NCBI RefSeq assembly: GCF_002078875.1
Contig: NC_034411.1
Span: 54,344,486 to 54,408,485 of the forward strand
Source: Numida meleagris
Taxonomy: Eukaryota > Chordata > Aves > Galliformes > Numididae
Length of the DNA stretch: 64,000 bases
Reading direction: 5' to 3'
Part shown: positions 1-14,000 of the stretch, piece by piece
Layout of the letters: every line of letters starts with the position of its first letter
Position numbering within the stretch: position 1 is the first letter of the stretch
The notes under the pieces: generated by a model
The model's input: only the letters and a program-made list of their open reading frames with translations
The model's database searches: none
What the model was told of the DNA's origin: nothing
Program-made: the position numbers and the translations under genes

Positions 1-3000
1 GCCAGTTTCCTCCCTTCCACCCTCCTTCCCTGTTCCTGGCACATTAAGCTGCTTGCTACTCTGCTGCTCTGCTGCCAGGAGAGTGGAGCTCTAGCCAAGA
101 CAGAAATTAAGCACTGACTCTGATGCTGGTGGACATAGCCTCTTCTGTGCTATAGCAGGTACCTCATCCCTGACCCCCAGCATCTCCCTGAATCCCAGCC
201 CGCACGTGGACGCATGCAGCAGCCCCTCGCATTCCCCTCCCATCAGGGGTCCGCACTGCACTTCGAAACGTGTGAGGCTGCTGGGAAGACTCAGTGCCCG
301 CTACGTGCTTCAGCATTGTCGAAGCAGTTGGGCTCGGTGGCTGCGCCGTGCTCAGCCCAGGGAGCACAAATCAGCTCCTGGAGACCCATCACACGGTTAG
401 GGCGAGCCAATGAGCAGCCGCGGAGAGGGCACGAGTTGCCAAAAGAGCAGATGTGTCCGAAGTCTGTACCAGTTAATTTCGTGACCTACTGAAATCACAG
501 AGAGATTTATACTGCTAATTACTGACTTTGTTTCTGGTTTAATCATCCTTCCCTTCACCTTTCTGTAAAGCTGAGAAGGGAAAAAATGCTGGTAAACAGC
601 ATGTCTTAAGCAGGATGGTTTTTCGAACAGAATCATGTGATTGGAACGTGATTGGGGTTTTTGGAGAAAAACATTGACAAAGAAAATATTTTAACTAAAG
701 CTTTTAATTTAGCAGTGAGACATATTCTTACTTTCATTTGTGAGCCAGAATCCTTCAAGCAGCGAAAGCAAAATGATTTAAAAACATTTCCTCTGCCCTG
801 GATGTGAACGAGCGAACTGTGAGCAGCTGAAATTTCTCATCAGTGCTCAGAAAAATGGATGACGGGGATGAGAAGCTGTGAAAACGCTACAAAATATGCA
901 GAGACCTTGACTCTGTGGAGTTTTATTTCCCTTTGTAAATACCTTTGGCATGTAATTTCACAGAGGCTAGTACAGCTATGCATGTGCATAAAATTGCTAC
1001 ATAGAGGCAGCCTCAGGAAACAGGTTAATGTGAACCTATTTCCTGTTAAATTTTTTTTCCGGTGATTTTTTTCTGGCTTCATGCATTTCTCACCCCTGTG
1101 CTTCTTGGATGCTGTGTTCATGTATTTTACATCCACACCAGCCCTGTACAGACCATGCAAGCATCCACACAGAAAGGCCAAAGAAAGAACCACAGTTTGC
1201 CAGACTGAACAGAACATCCTTATCTTTGTTATTTGCACAGCAAATCTGATTTCAAAACTGATTCCTCCTAAGGCATTGGGCAAACTATTCAAGGCTCTAA
1301 AGAGAGGTGGTAGGTCTTGCAGAGCCACTGGGCATCTTGGTAGTGTTGACAAGAGGCAGAGACCGTCAGAGAGCAAAGACTCTAAATCCTTATTGGTTTT
1401 TCCTTTGGGAAATATTTGGGAAGAATATGTGGTGAACCAAATAGCATATGTTGATCTCACTTCAGACATGCAACCTGCAGTTTAGAGAGCAGATGAAGAG
1501 AATAGTCAGTGCCGTATGTCCCTCTGTGTGTTTTGCTTGAGCAGCTACATCAGTTGGAGCGTTGAGTGTTTTAACCTGGAAATCAAAGAAAGAGAGGCGG
1601 GATGTGTCTCCGTGCACCACTCTCTGTGGCTCAGCCTAAGGCAGGCGGGACTGGGAGCTCCAGTTTCTGTTTGCTCCCAGCTGACTTTGGGTGTATCTCC
1701 TGCAGTTCCTACCAGCTCTCTCTCCACTAGGTTCAAGGTTTGCCTTGTGCATGGGGTTTGGATAAACTAAGAAATCTGTAGGAAAATGAGCTTCAGCACT
1801 TCAGGGCCTCGTCTTCTGCTTCCCGTGTACTGAGAACCAGACCACTGCCTGGCTGGAGGCCTGGCCATCAATACCCCAGTGACACCACAGTGCTGGGCGG
1901 GCTGGTGCTGGCGGCCCCTCAGACCGGGATAAGTGGAGCCGTGTACCGCTGCCGTGAGCTGCTCCCGGGGTTCTGAGCAGGGTGCGGGGCCGCAGCCCCA
2001 GACTGAGCACAGCCAGCGCTGCCGCACCTCCACGCTGCACAAGCCCTTGTTGCCCCAATCCAGGAAAATTTGTTGTCAGGGACTTAATTCCGTATGAAAG
2101 GAATGTTGTTTCGTTTCAGAACCAGAGATTTCCGACAAGACAGAGCATGAGCTTTCTGAAAGGAGAGTGCTTTTTGTTTTTTTTCTCACAAACATGCTCA
2201 GACATAGCTTTCCTTTCAGCTAATTAAGCTGTTTTAAAGCAAACTGGTCAAACAGTGACATCGTAGTGGGGAGCCTTGGAATCAATTGCCTGATGTAGAA
2301 GGCAGGACATTTAAAGGGTGACTTCTGCCATTGTTTCCCCTGGCTGAATCTTTTCTACTTGGTCAATGCTGCCAGAGTGACCCTATACAATCGGGAGAAT
2401 TCAAAGCCACTGACCTCAAGAGATGCCATTAAGGAGGCAACTGCAGAATAAGATTTCATGGTCGGGAGCCAAATTTACCTTCTCCTTCCAAGTCTTGATG
2501 CTTACAATATTTTATATGTATGCTTTCTTCCTGTCATTAGCATATTGTTAAACCATATTGTTAAATGAAAAGGGAATGCAGAGATGAAGCAGCACTGGAA
2601 AAAACTGCATCTTGGGGATGAAAGAGCCGCACTGTGTAAAAGGAGAGCTAGAACTGAAAACAAATAATCTTAAGGAGTTACGGTGGTTCCTTCAGTGCTG
2701 TGACAGTGAGTGATTGGTAGGAGTAAGATTCACTCTGCTAGCACAGAAGATGGACTCTGCATAGCATATATTTTGTTAAAGAGAGTATGACATCCATTGT
2801 TTTTCCAAGCTGCTGGATATAAAATCAGTGAGTTTCAACATCTGCCAAATGACCGTACAGTTTCCCATGTGCAAAGAATAGACAGATTTGAAACATTCTA
2901 TTAATAACCAGGCGCGCCAGCAAAAATGGGTTCCTCACTGCATTCTTTCTGAGGACACCAGGGAAAGCATTCAGCCTGTCAGCTGCCGCACAAAGAGACC

Positions 3001-3689
3001 TTGGGAAACCTGCAAACGTGAGAGCCGCCGCTGCCGCCCCGCCAGAGCCCTGATGCAGGCAGTGGGCACAGCCGGGAACACTTCCCATGCCACGGAGGGC
3101 TATGCTGCCCTGCTGCGTAGGGAGATCCCGGGGCCGTGCTGGGGTCCGCAAGGGCCTCGCACACACATAATTGTGCATTAGTGCAGGATTTCTTGTCTGG
3201 AGCGGCACTTTGAAGGTCATTTCTTCCAAGAGGTCAAAGAATTTGGAGTAAGAATGATTGCCCTCACTTGGCGCTTGCTTTACTGACCCTCTCATTTCAG
3301 CCATGGCTGAGAAAGGCCACACCTCCTGGCTCCCATCCCACAGGCAGCCCCTGGACTTCCCGAGTAGTGCCACACATGGCAGCAGCCTCACACTCCCCTG
3401 CCCTGTCAAACCCTGCAAGGAGCAGGGCTATGGATGCAGGGGAAGGAGAGGAGGGTGGTGGAAGCTGTTGGGCACCATGGGTCACGCTCCTCCTCCTCCT
3501 CCTGTGTAGTCGCAAGTTCGGCACGACGGCTTGCTCTGCAGAAGCCATGTGTTGTCATAATGTAACATCGTTAAACAAAGTGCTTAGAGCAGTTTTAGCA
3601 GAGCCAGAACATGAACAACAAAACCCGCCAATTACAGTATCATTTTGTGTAGTTGTTAAGGTTTCAAATGTCTCCAACTTTCTCTGGTA
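1..3689. other. Intergenic DNA, no gene recognised
   Basis: No exon, RNA gene or recent transposon was recognised here. Two long open frames lie on the minus strand, at 840-1469 (209 codons) and 2825-3418 (197 codons). Neither translation shows a known domain. Frames of this length are only mildly unusual for 64 kb of mixed-composition vertebrate DNA. A modestly GC- and CpG-richer patch lies at about 2960-3150. On amniote gene order this would be the far end of the OLIG3-IFNGR1 interval; that is inference, because OLIG3 itself is not in the window. Confidence 0.6.
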
Positions 3690-4260
3690 GGCCATATTGA
3701 GCGTGTCACAGCGAACATCTGAGATAACGATTTGCTAGGCAATGTGCAATTCTCGCCTTTTTTTTTTAATATCAGAGAAGAAAGAGTTCTTTATAATAAT
3801 TTGGCTCAAATGTCTACACACATTGCTCCAGCGTCTGTAGCAGCATGTGTTTCTAGGATTGTTCTGGAAGAGAAAATGCAGAAACAGCAGGGAGCAGAAG
3901 ATAAACAGGCAATTCGTGACTCATTAAAACAAGCATTGGTAGCCAACATTGTGGAGTGCGCGAAGGCCCCAGATCCAACTCGCCTATAAACTTTTTTTAC
4001 CAGCTGGACTTAGCATCTGTCAGAGTTTGGAAGGGGAGATAATCTGGTACAAATGATTTCAGTGTGTTGCATTTATTAACCTGCCACCTTACATAACACC
4101 GCGATCGGGAGCATGGGATGGCTGGAGCAATGGCACACCTTATTGTCAGAGCATTACCACTCCGCTATTAAGGCTGCCTTCTTTTCTCTCTCTTTTTAAA
4201 TTGTAATGAAGACAACAGGGCAACCGCAAAAGGGATAATGAAGCGAACTTAAAAAACAGC
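3690..4260. promoter_or_regulatory. Candidate conserved non-coding / distal regulatory block
   Basis: This block looks like a vertebrate conserved non-coding element: no repeat, balanced composition and many short homeobox- or GATA-like cores (GATAAC, TTAAAT, ATTAAC, TAATGAAG). A + strand open frame at 3732-3989 covers half of it. Its second half would translate to a helix-like stretch rich in K, E, Q and A, but no family was recognised, there is no evident splice context, and the frame is closed on both sides. A regulatory element is preferred over a coding exon. Conservation cannot be seen from one sequence, so this call rests on texture only. Confidence 0.25.
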
Positions 4261-7200
4261 TCAGTTTTGAGAAATGAATGTGCCAAGACAATCACCTCTG
4301 CGGTTCTTTTCTCCTTTTATTTTTTTGCCACCCTGTGACTGGTGCCAGGTTGGGAGAGCATGCTGAGGGGAGGGGAGGCCCCATGTCCCACATGGAAACA
4401 AGCGGGATGCTTCTCCGAAGGGTGCTAGAGAGTTTTGAATGCGTTGTTCCCTCTATATCGCAGCTCCCCTCGCTCGTGGAGAGCCTGATCCTCCCCTAAT
4501 TAATGCAGATGGAAAATTTCCTTTTGGTTCCAAAAGGGGAACGCTGGTTTCTTATGCTCTGCAGCAGCTACTGCCTTGACAAAAGGAAACAAATCTTTCA
4601 GATAACATCTGTACATGTCTCCTAGCTTGGGGTGAGGGCCCTTCCAGCTCACCAAACACCCACTGGGGAGTGCCCAACAAATAGAAAATCACAGGGTGGT
4701 GTTTTGCTTCTTTACCTGATTAGATGCCACGGATTTCAAAATAATAGAGATGTTTCCTCTCTAACACAGAATATGTGTTAGCTTATGAAATATGAATATG
4801 CCAGTTTTCTGTAGCTAAATACAGTTTTGCCATTTTAAAAAATGAAAACTGCTGAGACTTTGGGAGGAAAAAAATAACACTCAGGCTTAGGAATACCTCG
4901 CATTTCATTACGGTTAGCCTATTATTTGTAGTTTTGAAACTTTATTGGTCCCCAATCTAATCTTTTCTGAGTATGAAAACATTAACATATGGTTTAACAC
5001 AGCACAGGGCTGGAAAGTCCATATCCCAAATGCACATTGTATGCAGGGTGACATTCACACTAAATATCATCCCACAGGGTCTGTACTCCATTTTACCTGG
5101 GATTGGAGAGCCATGAAATCTCTGGAAAAGTTGTTCATGAGTCTGAACCAAATGGTGCACAGTGTACTGAGATACTAGTAGCGTGTGCTGCTGCCAAAGG
5201 TTGTGGCTCAAATGTCTCTCTAAGTAACATTAAAAATCTGCTGCTTCATGCCTATGAATTTCAATATTTATAGCGTTCAATAAAATGGTCCACTGTCAGA
5301 GAGAGATGTGCCACTGTGCGCTCTCTGAGCAGATGGGCCGCAATATGGCACATTTACATGGACCAGCTGTGGAGTGCAGAAATGAATGCTGGTCATAGGC
5401 AGGGTAGAGGCACCACATCTGGAATGCAAACAGCCCAGCCTCCGCAGCCGCTGTAAAGTTTCCTGAGCAGGGCGCACGCTGATTTAGGACTGCTCACCAG
5501 TGTCCCTTAAACTGCATCAAGAGTCCTCATTAACACAAGAGACTGCAGCGAGGGTTCGGGCCTGGAGCTGCTCTGCTGGGCATCTGTTGGAGCCTGGGGA
5601 TGGCACTCCGCAACCTGCCGGAGGGCACCCCGGGGAGGCATTCGTGTTGGTGCCGTGTTATGGGCTGAATTCAGCTCTTTTAGTGTAATTCTCTCCTGTA
5701 CAACATTATCACTCGATGCCTTCCAGCGCGAGCAGCAAATGCGCTTCCTTCTCCCTCCAGCCCTCCCCACGCCTCTGTATGCAGTTCTGCTTATACTGGG
5801 GAACTGAACTGAGTATTTTTGTAAGCAAAAAGCAGTGAATGCTCCAGCACCAAAGAGAAAGAATGGTGTGCACACCTGCTTCATCTCTGCAATGAAAGGG
5901 GCTCAAGAAACCTTTAGGTCACACTTTCTGGAAAAAAGGGCCAGCAGCTACTTCTGTATAAATCATTTTACACTGCACTTGGGAAAAATCCCAGAGCCTC
6001 TGGAGTCAATGGCAGAATTCCCACTGATTCCCAATATAGTTAGGGCTTTGCTCAATTAGAATAAATAGACCTTCAATTGGGTATAAAATGTAATTTACTC
6101 ACTTATTAAGGCCCCTCTGTGCCTTCAGAGTGGTCTAATGTGTCCTCAGTGTAAATAAAAATTATACCTTTAAATCAAAAGGACACAGAGAATACATATT
6201 CTTGGTTTAGTGTGGAAATAATCAAAACCGAACCAACTTACTGTCATGGAATCGCGAAGTGTATGGGGTGAAGAATGCAGGTGTGAGGGACAAGCCATTT
6301 TTTGCAACCAGAATGTCTGTGGCCTTGCAGCCTTCCCAGAGCTCATCTGGGTGACACAGTGCCTGATGAGGCACAGTGCTTCCCAGTGACAGACCTGCAG
6401 CTTGGCAGCTCCCCACTTAACTGCCTTTGGGTCTCAGATGAAGCGGTGTAAATGGGGGAGTTACATGCATCCCCAAGGCTGAAAACTCAGAGCTACCTAG
6501 AAGAGTTAGTGCTGGACTGCGAGGGAGTTTCCTAGCCCTCCTCTCCCCTCCTCCTGCCTCCCACCCTCTCACCCCTGCCATTCACGTGTTTTTAGAGCAT
6601 TTTTTAAGGCTTGGCTGGTTTTATTGAATAGGCACACAAAGGGGGAAATAAACCGCCCGATTTATGATTGCTTCTGTCATCTCGTTGGAGGAAGGCATGA
6701 CAAAAACTAACACAAATTGGGTTCAAACAAGAGCATTGCCGTCCTTTTCATCATTCCTGGGAGCCTGTGACACTGCAAAGCCCAAATATGCTGAGGAAAC
6801 TTATCACTGAGGCATGCACTGTAAAGGCCTCATAGTGTGGAGCATCAATGCATATTTTAAATGTTGCTGAAAACAGATATATGCACTTGGGCCCAATTCT
6901 GCTCTCACAGAAGTTAATGGCAGAGCTGTCAAGGGCTGCAGCTTGGAGCCCATCTTTGTTCTGCCATTAATAATGCAGAGTACAGCTGAAACGGCCAGGG
7001 CACACCAGCACCACGCAGGGCACAGTGCATCGCACATGATGAGAGTGCACACAGCCTCGGGACAGCCTCAGCTCTGGCAGTTGGAGCATCCATTGTTTCT
7101 AGCTGACATGGATATGATCTGGCTTTATTTGAAGCTGCTGCTTCTTGTGGGGGAAGAAGCACAACCCAGATGTGGAGGGCACTCAGCACCTGTCTCAGAA

Positions 7201-7718
7201 GCAGGGGATGGTGCTAACCCAGGGGTTAGAACCTGAGTAATCGTTCCTCCACAAGCACTGTGTGGAGGGTATCAGGGGAGCCATGTGCTGAGCAAAGGCT
7301 CAGCCTGCAGCCCACAGCCCACTTTCCCTGAATCAACCAGAAAGAAGTCCTGCCTCATTGCACGAGAGCAGTGAAGAGCTCGCAGCCAGCAAGAGAGAAA
7401 CACTGGTGCATGGAGGTGCTGGTTGCCCCTAGCTGCCTTGGAGCAGATGCGCCGGAGCGGCCGTTCCCATCACAAATCACCGGAGGCTGGATGTCCATCA
7501 GGCAAGCACTGTTCCAGCACAGAGCTGTCTGGCGCAACATGTGCCTGTCATGGACGGCTGCACAGGCAAGTTTTCCCATCTTGTAGGAGAGATTTTGAGC
7601 ATATCCTTCCTGACAAGAAACAAGTCTATTTACAGCTGGCTTCTTTTCATAAATAACCCAGCCCCTCACTACGCTGCACACATACATGTATTTGGCTTCT
7701 AGTGCAATTTATTATTCA
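4261..7718. other. Intergenic DNA, no gene recognised
   Basis: Only short open frames occur on either strand, all shorter than about 130 codons and without recognisable domains. A C/T-rich stretch lies at about 6536-6580. No CR1 tail, tRNA-like fold or known small RNA was recognised. Confidence 0.6.
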
Positions 7719-7754
7719 TTTTTTTTCTTTCCTTCTTTTCTTTCTTTTTCTCCC
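7719..7754 (+). repeat. Polypyrimidine (T/C-rich) tract
   Basis: A run of T with interspersed C covers these bases. It is low-complexity sequence, but a CAG follows it at 7765-7767, so it could serve as the pyrimidine tract of a splice acceptor (see the neighbouring candidate exon). Confidence 0.8.
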
Positions 7755-7767
7755 ATTGAAACTGCAG

Positions 7768-8015
7768 CCTAAGGAGCTCAAAGTCTGCTGTAATTGCCAG
7801 AAGGAGTTTCCCAAGTGCTGGGACCTCGAGGTCCCTGTTGGATTTCATTCCTTCCCAGGCTCTGCAGATAAAGCAGGACTCCTGACTGGTTCTTACCATG
7901 CCAATGGGATACCACTCTATCCTGGGATCAGCAGCGCTTCAGAAGAAGCTCTTCTCTGCCAATACCAGCATTTCACTGCTTGAGAATGAAAAATATAGTC
8001 CTGGACGACTGCACG
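7768..8015 (+). other. Candidate unannotated (non-coding?) exon
   Basis: A strong pyrimidine tract followed by ACTGCAG ends at 7767, and a good donor, CACG/GTAAGG, begins at 8016. These bound an exon-sized 248-bp segment. Most of it is open in the + frame that stops at 7981 (TGA), with a short cysteine cluster, CCNCQKEFPKCW, that is not a recognised zinc-finger spacing. No partner exon was identified. Splice-like signals occur often by chance, so this is only a candidate for a lncRNA exon. Confidence 0.15.
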
Positions 8016-11000
8016 GTAAGGCAAGTTTTTCTGCTCTGGTCAAGTTATACACAGTGGGAAAAGGCAGGTGATGGAAAGTTATGACAGACTTCAGAGTTTC
8101 TACTCATGTCCAAGATCTGCTGACTTCCAGCTTCAGGGTAAATTTAGAGCAGCCTGTGAACCACCCTAGCTTGTGCTGTTCTGGCAGGGGTCACTGGAGG
8201 GGTTCCTGCCAGCTGACTAGTGGGCTGGATGCAATCAAATCATGAGCTTTATCCAGCCATGGACTGTGCACCTGGCAGCAGCACATGAGCCTTGAGCTCC
8301 CCTTTTAAATGGCTGATAGACTTGATTGAACTGAGCAGAAAGATTTTGTGATGCTTTATCCCCATTCGTGGTGCAGAACTTGCGCAGGCCGAGGAGAGAG
8401 GTGGGTTTAGGTTTGGATCTGTGCATCCAGAAGAGCTGCCAATCCCCAGGAGCTCTCAGGGACTTTTTTGTGGTACCGGGGGAAACCTACCGGCAGCTGA
8501 CTGACAAAGTCAGGCTGACTTTGGCATTCCTTCATGCCTTGCACAGGAAAATGAGAATGTCTATTATGAACTGAGCATCCCTCACCTGGAAATTAATGCA
8601 AAGTTGGTGCAGAGCTCCCTTCATGCCAAACTCTTTCCAATAGGAATGAAGGAAGAGTTCACTGTAGGGTCTGCAGCAGATGGGTGGACATGGGAAAAAA
8701 GAATCTGCAGGTAATTAGCCCCGATTTGTGTCTGCAGTCCCGTTCTTGATGCAAGCTTTAGGGATCCATTTGCTGCATGACAAGTAGTTTGTGAAATGCA
8801 AAAGCATCACCAAACACATCTCAAAGCAAGGTGATAAGGTGGGTCAGTGTCTGTCAGCCAGCAGCAGGCCAGCACAACCAGGGGAGCAGCAGTGGCACTT
8901 GGTCCATATGTGTGTCCTGCTCTTGCTGCTGAGCAGGGTCCTGCCACACCAGTTTCAGATATTTGGGAGCCAGAAGGGACCATTATATCATGCCGTCACC
9001 AGCCTGGATGGGGCTGCCCAGGCAACAGATGGCTGAAATGTAAGCAAAGCTCATCAGGAGGAAGAATTTCTGCTTTACAATAATTTTCCACCAAAAAAAA
9101 GCAACCCTAAAGCAGGAAATCCTGATAGCTCACACAGGGCTTTAACAAGAGGGGGAAAGGAAAAGCCAACTCCATGGTATTTTGTTCTGGAATCATCAGA
9201 ACACAGTGTTTTTAAAACAAACCAAGCTCCCTTGGGCTCAGACCAGCTGCCATACAGTTTCACCCCCGGCATTTAGCAGGGGAAGATTTTCAGCCATAGG
9301 CAAGCATAGCGCTGACAGAGGGGTACCGCAGTGGGTTGTGACTTTGCTGAAGGCTCAGCCCATGCTGCTCTGACCGAGCTCTGGGATCTGGAGAAAGGTG
9401 CCTGACGCACTGCGGCTAGCACCCAGATGCAGCTCTCAGAAGAAATGTCTCTGTGGCACTCACAAGCGCTGCAGTCTGGTGCAGGGACACTGCCAGCCTG
9501 GCCCATGGGACAGCAGGCCTGGCATCAAGCCCAACTTGTACCCCTCATTCCCCCACGGGGGTCAGTGCTGCCTCTCATTCAACCAGGGGCCAGAGCGAGG
9601 CACCGGTGATGCCATTTTGCAGTTGGCTGCATCATCTGAATAGAGCTGAAGAGCGCTGCGGGAACAATGAGATAAAATTCATTTCTAAAGAGCCACTGCA
9701 GCATTAGCATCGCAAGGTCAAAAATGTGCCCAGGCGGCAGCCTGCAGGCTGGGCCCAGGCACCTGGAGGTGCTCATCACCCGACATGTCAGGTTATGTGC
9801 TCTGGAGCCCCCTGTAAGCAAAATCCTTGACTTTATGAAATGAAATAGAGGCCTAGCTGAAGGGATCTAGAGGGAAGCTGCCTTCAGCTTCCTTTCCATC
9901 CCTTTGCTCCCAGCTGTGGTTCCTCTCTCCTGACCCCAGAGCAACAGTTCACCTGCTGACAGCAAACTCCCTGTGCTCACGTGTCCACAGGTAAGGCACT
10001 TCAAAGGGAGCAACCACAGCAGCACGATCCATCAGCAGGGCCCTTCGCACTGATAAATGCATACCAGCCTCTGGATTTATCTCTGAGCTGAAAATGAGTA
10101 ATAGAACACAGTAAATACTCACTGGGGAAAATCCAAACAGACCATCATTCACGTGCTAAATTTTTCCTATTATCTATCATGCTACTGCTTACTGACCAAA
10201 AAGACTTTGCATAGCAGTAAAGCTGTCTTCCTTCGGTGAAATGAGAAAGGGGTTAGGAAGCACAGAGAATATTTGCATTTAACTTCATCTCATGGAGACA
10301 GAGCATTAAAATGCTATTTGGTAACTTAGTCATAGAGAAGAATAGTAAAGACATAGGACTTTTTCTCTTTTTTTCTCTTTTTTTTTTAAGATGCAACTCT
10401 TTTAAGAGTCCCCTTAAGAGCGCTCAGTAGGGTGTGTCAATATTGCTCCCCATGGAAATCATATGGTTTGCCTATGCAGACAGTGAATTGTTTTGTGGCT
10501 GTGAAATATTGTGTGTTGCCCTGCGAGCAGTGGAGCCAGTGGCTCGAGGAACCGTTGTTGAGACTGACAGTTACATTGTGCCCCTGAATAGTGAAACGGC
10601 AGAATCAAAAACTCAAGTGGACCCAGACAGAATGTCCTGACCTTTAAGTAAAAGGCTGATTGGATATGGTGTGGGCTCCCCTTCATCTTTCACCATAATC
10701 CATTACACCTTTCTTGGCAAACCCTCGTAATTCATGTGGGTGCACAGATACATTTCCCATAGAATTTTTTTGTACATGCTTATCATTAAATCTCTCTCTT
10801 ATAACTTACTTGCTTTTGCCAAATCTGATTGCAAGTTTAAGTACAAGCTCCCTATGTTTAAGCATTCGCAGCATTCCACCTAAGAAGTAATGCTGTGTCC
10901 TACAGTGTGAAAGCCCAGCAATGATAAATTTGTAGGAGCTCAGCCAGAAGGAAACTTCCTGCAGCACAAAAATAAATACACACCAAGATATCGTGTAATA

Positions 11001-14000
11001 ACTTGTGGTGGAAAAAAAGCAGACTCAAGCCATGTGAAAGCACTGAACTTCAGTATATTAGGTCTACTATTTCAAATTTGACTGAACAAGACTGTAAAAT
11101 ACTTGGGGCAGACACATTTTATGTCTCTGCAATGTGCCACGTGAAGTGTCTTGTAAGAAGAAAGAAAATAGTAACAGAATCATTAATGTTTGCTGCAAAC
11201 TCAGCTGTAGAGTTTGATGTTACCTAAACAAAGGAGAACATCATGCTAGTTCAGTCTTCATTTTTAATTCCAAAATTCATTACCAGTATGAATTGTTTCC
11301 TTAAATAAGAGCTGTGTGTATGAAACAAAATGTGGCAGTACAGAAAGACACCAATTTATTTTTAATAGAAAATTGCTAGCATGTGTAGAAAGATGAGTTT
11401 CCTTCTTCAAATACTGGGTACAATCCTACAAGTCAGAACTGGTTTGCACTCAGTGACATATTTAGGAGAAGCTGCATTACCAGCACCTTTCTGTGCAGTT
11501 CTCTGCACCTGAGAAAATCGGGCAGCCAACTGTAGCATGAGGAGCACTCCTTCCCCGAGTGTCTGTGCACATCAGTGTGGGTCCCAGCACAAGCACTGCA
11601 CCTGCATCTTCTGCGTGGTGCTGGGGGAAGAGCAGAAGCAAAAGGCAGACAGGTTGTTTGCTGCGGCTGGAGAACTAAATGTACAAGGAGGGCTTGTCAG
11701 GATGGTCTTGGTTTTTTTAAAGCAAAGCCCTGGAATGTCAGCATGGCTCTCTTATTCCCAGCACTTACTCTTTTTATGGATAACAGTAAAATTTATACGC
11801 AATATCCCATGTTCAATTGCTTTTTTTCTTAGAGACACATGCGCTAATGGACACATCCCTTAGAGTGTTTCAAGGACTGACTGCCCCTTTTTCAACCTTA
11901 CTCCTTAGCATATGTCAATTACCTTTAGTTTTGTGGTTCTGAGTGCAAATTTTTCATGCAGGTCACCTTGCAGTTTTGCAATACTGTGTTGATATTAACG
12001 TCTCAAGCCAATTTTATGTTATCATATATATAAAGATGTATTCCTCTGTAAGCCACTGTATGTGCAGAGACATTATTTACCTGGATGTTATCTCCTCTGT
12101 GAATAGATCGTGCTGCTGTATGCACACATTCCTATCTCACGATGTTATGCACTTTACCCGCTTGTTCTGAATGAGACTGTACGACAGTTTCTGACACGTC
12201 TGAATGTGGCACTGGCATTTTTTGCATCCCCGTTCTGCGAGAGGCAAGAATCTTCAAACTTAATTAGCATTTTAAAGAATAGGTTCAGTTCTGTGGTCCA
12301 TTAAAGTCAGCTAAATTGATGCACTGCATGTCTTTATTTCAAAAATAAAGCTGAACAATTAAAGCCCATGTCTCTTTGCTCAGCTTTTGATTCCTCACAA
12401 AGCTTTCCCACTTGCTGCCTTTGGATGTAATGTTAACAAAGTCAGTTAACATCAAGAGCAGCGCTAACAGGCATGGCAGAATTTCTTGTTTTTGCTCAAT
12501 CAGTCTGTGTTCAAACTATCAGTTTGATTTATTTGTCCACGCTGACCCTTATTCACCACTTAATTATCCTCATATAATGTTTCAAGAGCCTCCTGACACA
12601 AGGAGAAAAACAATTGCCGATGTTCTGTGGAACAACTGTTGACCTGATGGCCAAAATGATGACTGGGGGTCGAAGGTTGTTCTCCTTTTGAAGAACCCTC
12701 TCCATTCTTGAGGGCTCTGGCTGGAGCCGTCCGGCCCGCTGCTCCTGGCCTCCCTGCGCCCCTTGGCATGGCCAACCTCCCAACAGCCAGCCTCCTGGGC
12801 AGCTCCTGCATCCCAGGAATGGTGGTGTTGGCTGGGCAGTCAAGTGCGCTCACTCTGTTCCCATCAGCTCTTACCTGGACCAGACTGAACTGAAATTAGA
12901 GTCACATCTGCTGCGACAAACACATGCTACTAATTCAACAGCCTCCTTCGTCACCTTCAAGCGAAGGCTGGCACTTGTGTGCACTGGAGAGGACATCGCT
13001 TTATAGTTTGCAAGGTGCACAAACTGTCCCTTGCTCGAGATAACACACAATGACTTCCATTCATCCACTCCTTTCTGGCATTCTGGCTTCTAAGCAGTGA
13101 ATGACAGTTCCCATTTGTTTACCATTCAGAAGTGAATAATCAACTAATAGGTGAATTTTGACAGGATGCTGGCATCTCATGGGGATGGAGGGCATGATCC
13201 ATATTTTCAGGGAAGCTGAAGTGGTGATAGGGACTGGAGAAAGGAGCAGCTGAAGTGCAGCAGCATGAGTATCCATGCAGTGATTGAGTGAGAGGCATGG
13301 ACATGAAGGCTGTCAGCTGTTGGGGCTGTGCATGAGAGAACCTGTGCTTCCTTTGAAAAGCAGTAGCCACCTCAGGTGTGGGAAGTCAGGGCACGCCTGG
13401 CTTAGTGTTTCCAGATAATTGACCTTCTCTAAGTGTGCGGGCTTTGTATTTCTGCAAACTGACACCATTTCAGAGCACCATCTGTACGACACCACTGAAG
13501 ACCGTGCTCGGCCATGAAGGCCTGACATCCTCCCCACCAATAGGTTAGGCCTGGCTCCCCAGCCCTGGGATCCTCACTCCAGAAGGACCCTTTGCTAGCA
13601 CAGAGGCAGTGAATCAGGTGCTCTGTCATCCCTCCATTCTCACTTAGAGGCTGTGTGCATGCATTTATTTCTGGCCCACTTAATTCTGCCCAACTTGGCA
13701 ACCTCAGCAGAGATCTGGCAGGCACTGTGACTCAGGAATAGCATGTGGCCTCACTCAGGGCCTTCCTGTTTGCTCACTGTTGCTTGTAGTTCTCCACCAA
13801 ATCACCGTGAAGGAGAAACTGTGGAGAAATAAAATGGCAGCCTGAGTACCAAGCCACAGCAGTGGGTTCTCCATCTCACAAGAGATCCTCCATCTCGAGG
13901 ATAATGTGGTTGTGCTTTGCCCACCACCTTCTTTCAAAACTTCTGTTTGAGCTGAAATGCTCCTACATTAGCATTTTTGCTATTCAAAAGGCTCTCATGC

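Noticed and set aside
7702..7983. Cysteine cluster (CCNCQKEFPKCW) suggesting a zinc finger
   Set aside because: Spacing fits no known finger class and the frame starts inside a low-complexity T/C tract; kept only as a possible non-coding exon.
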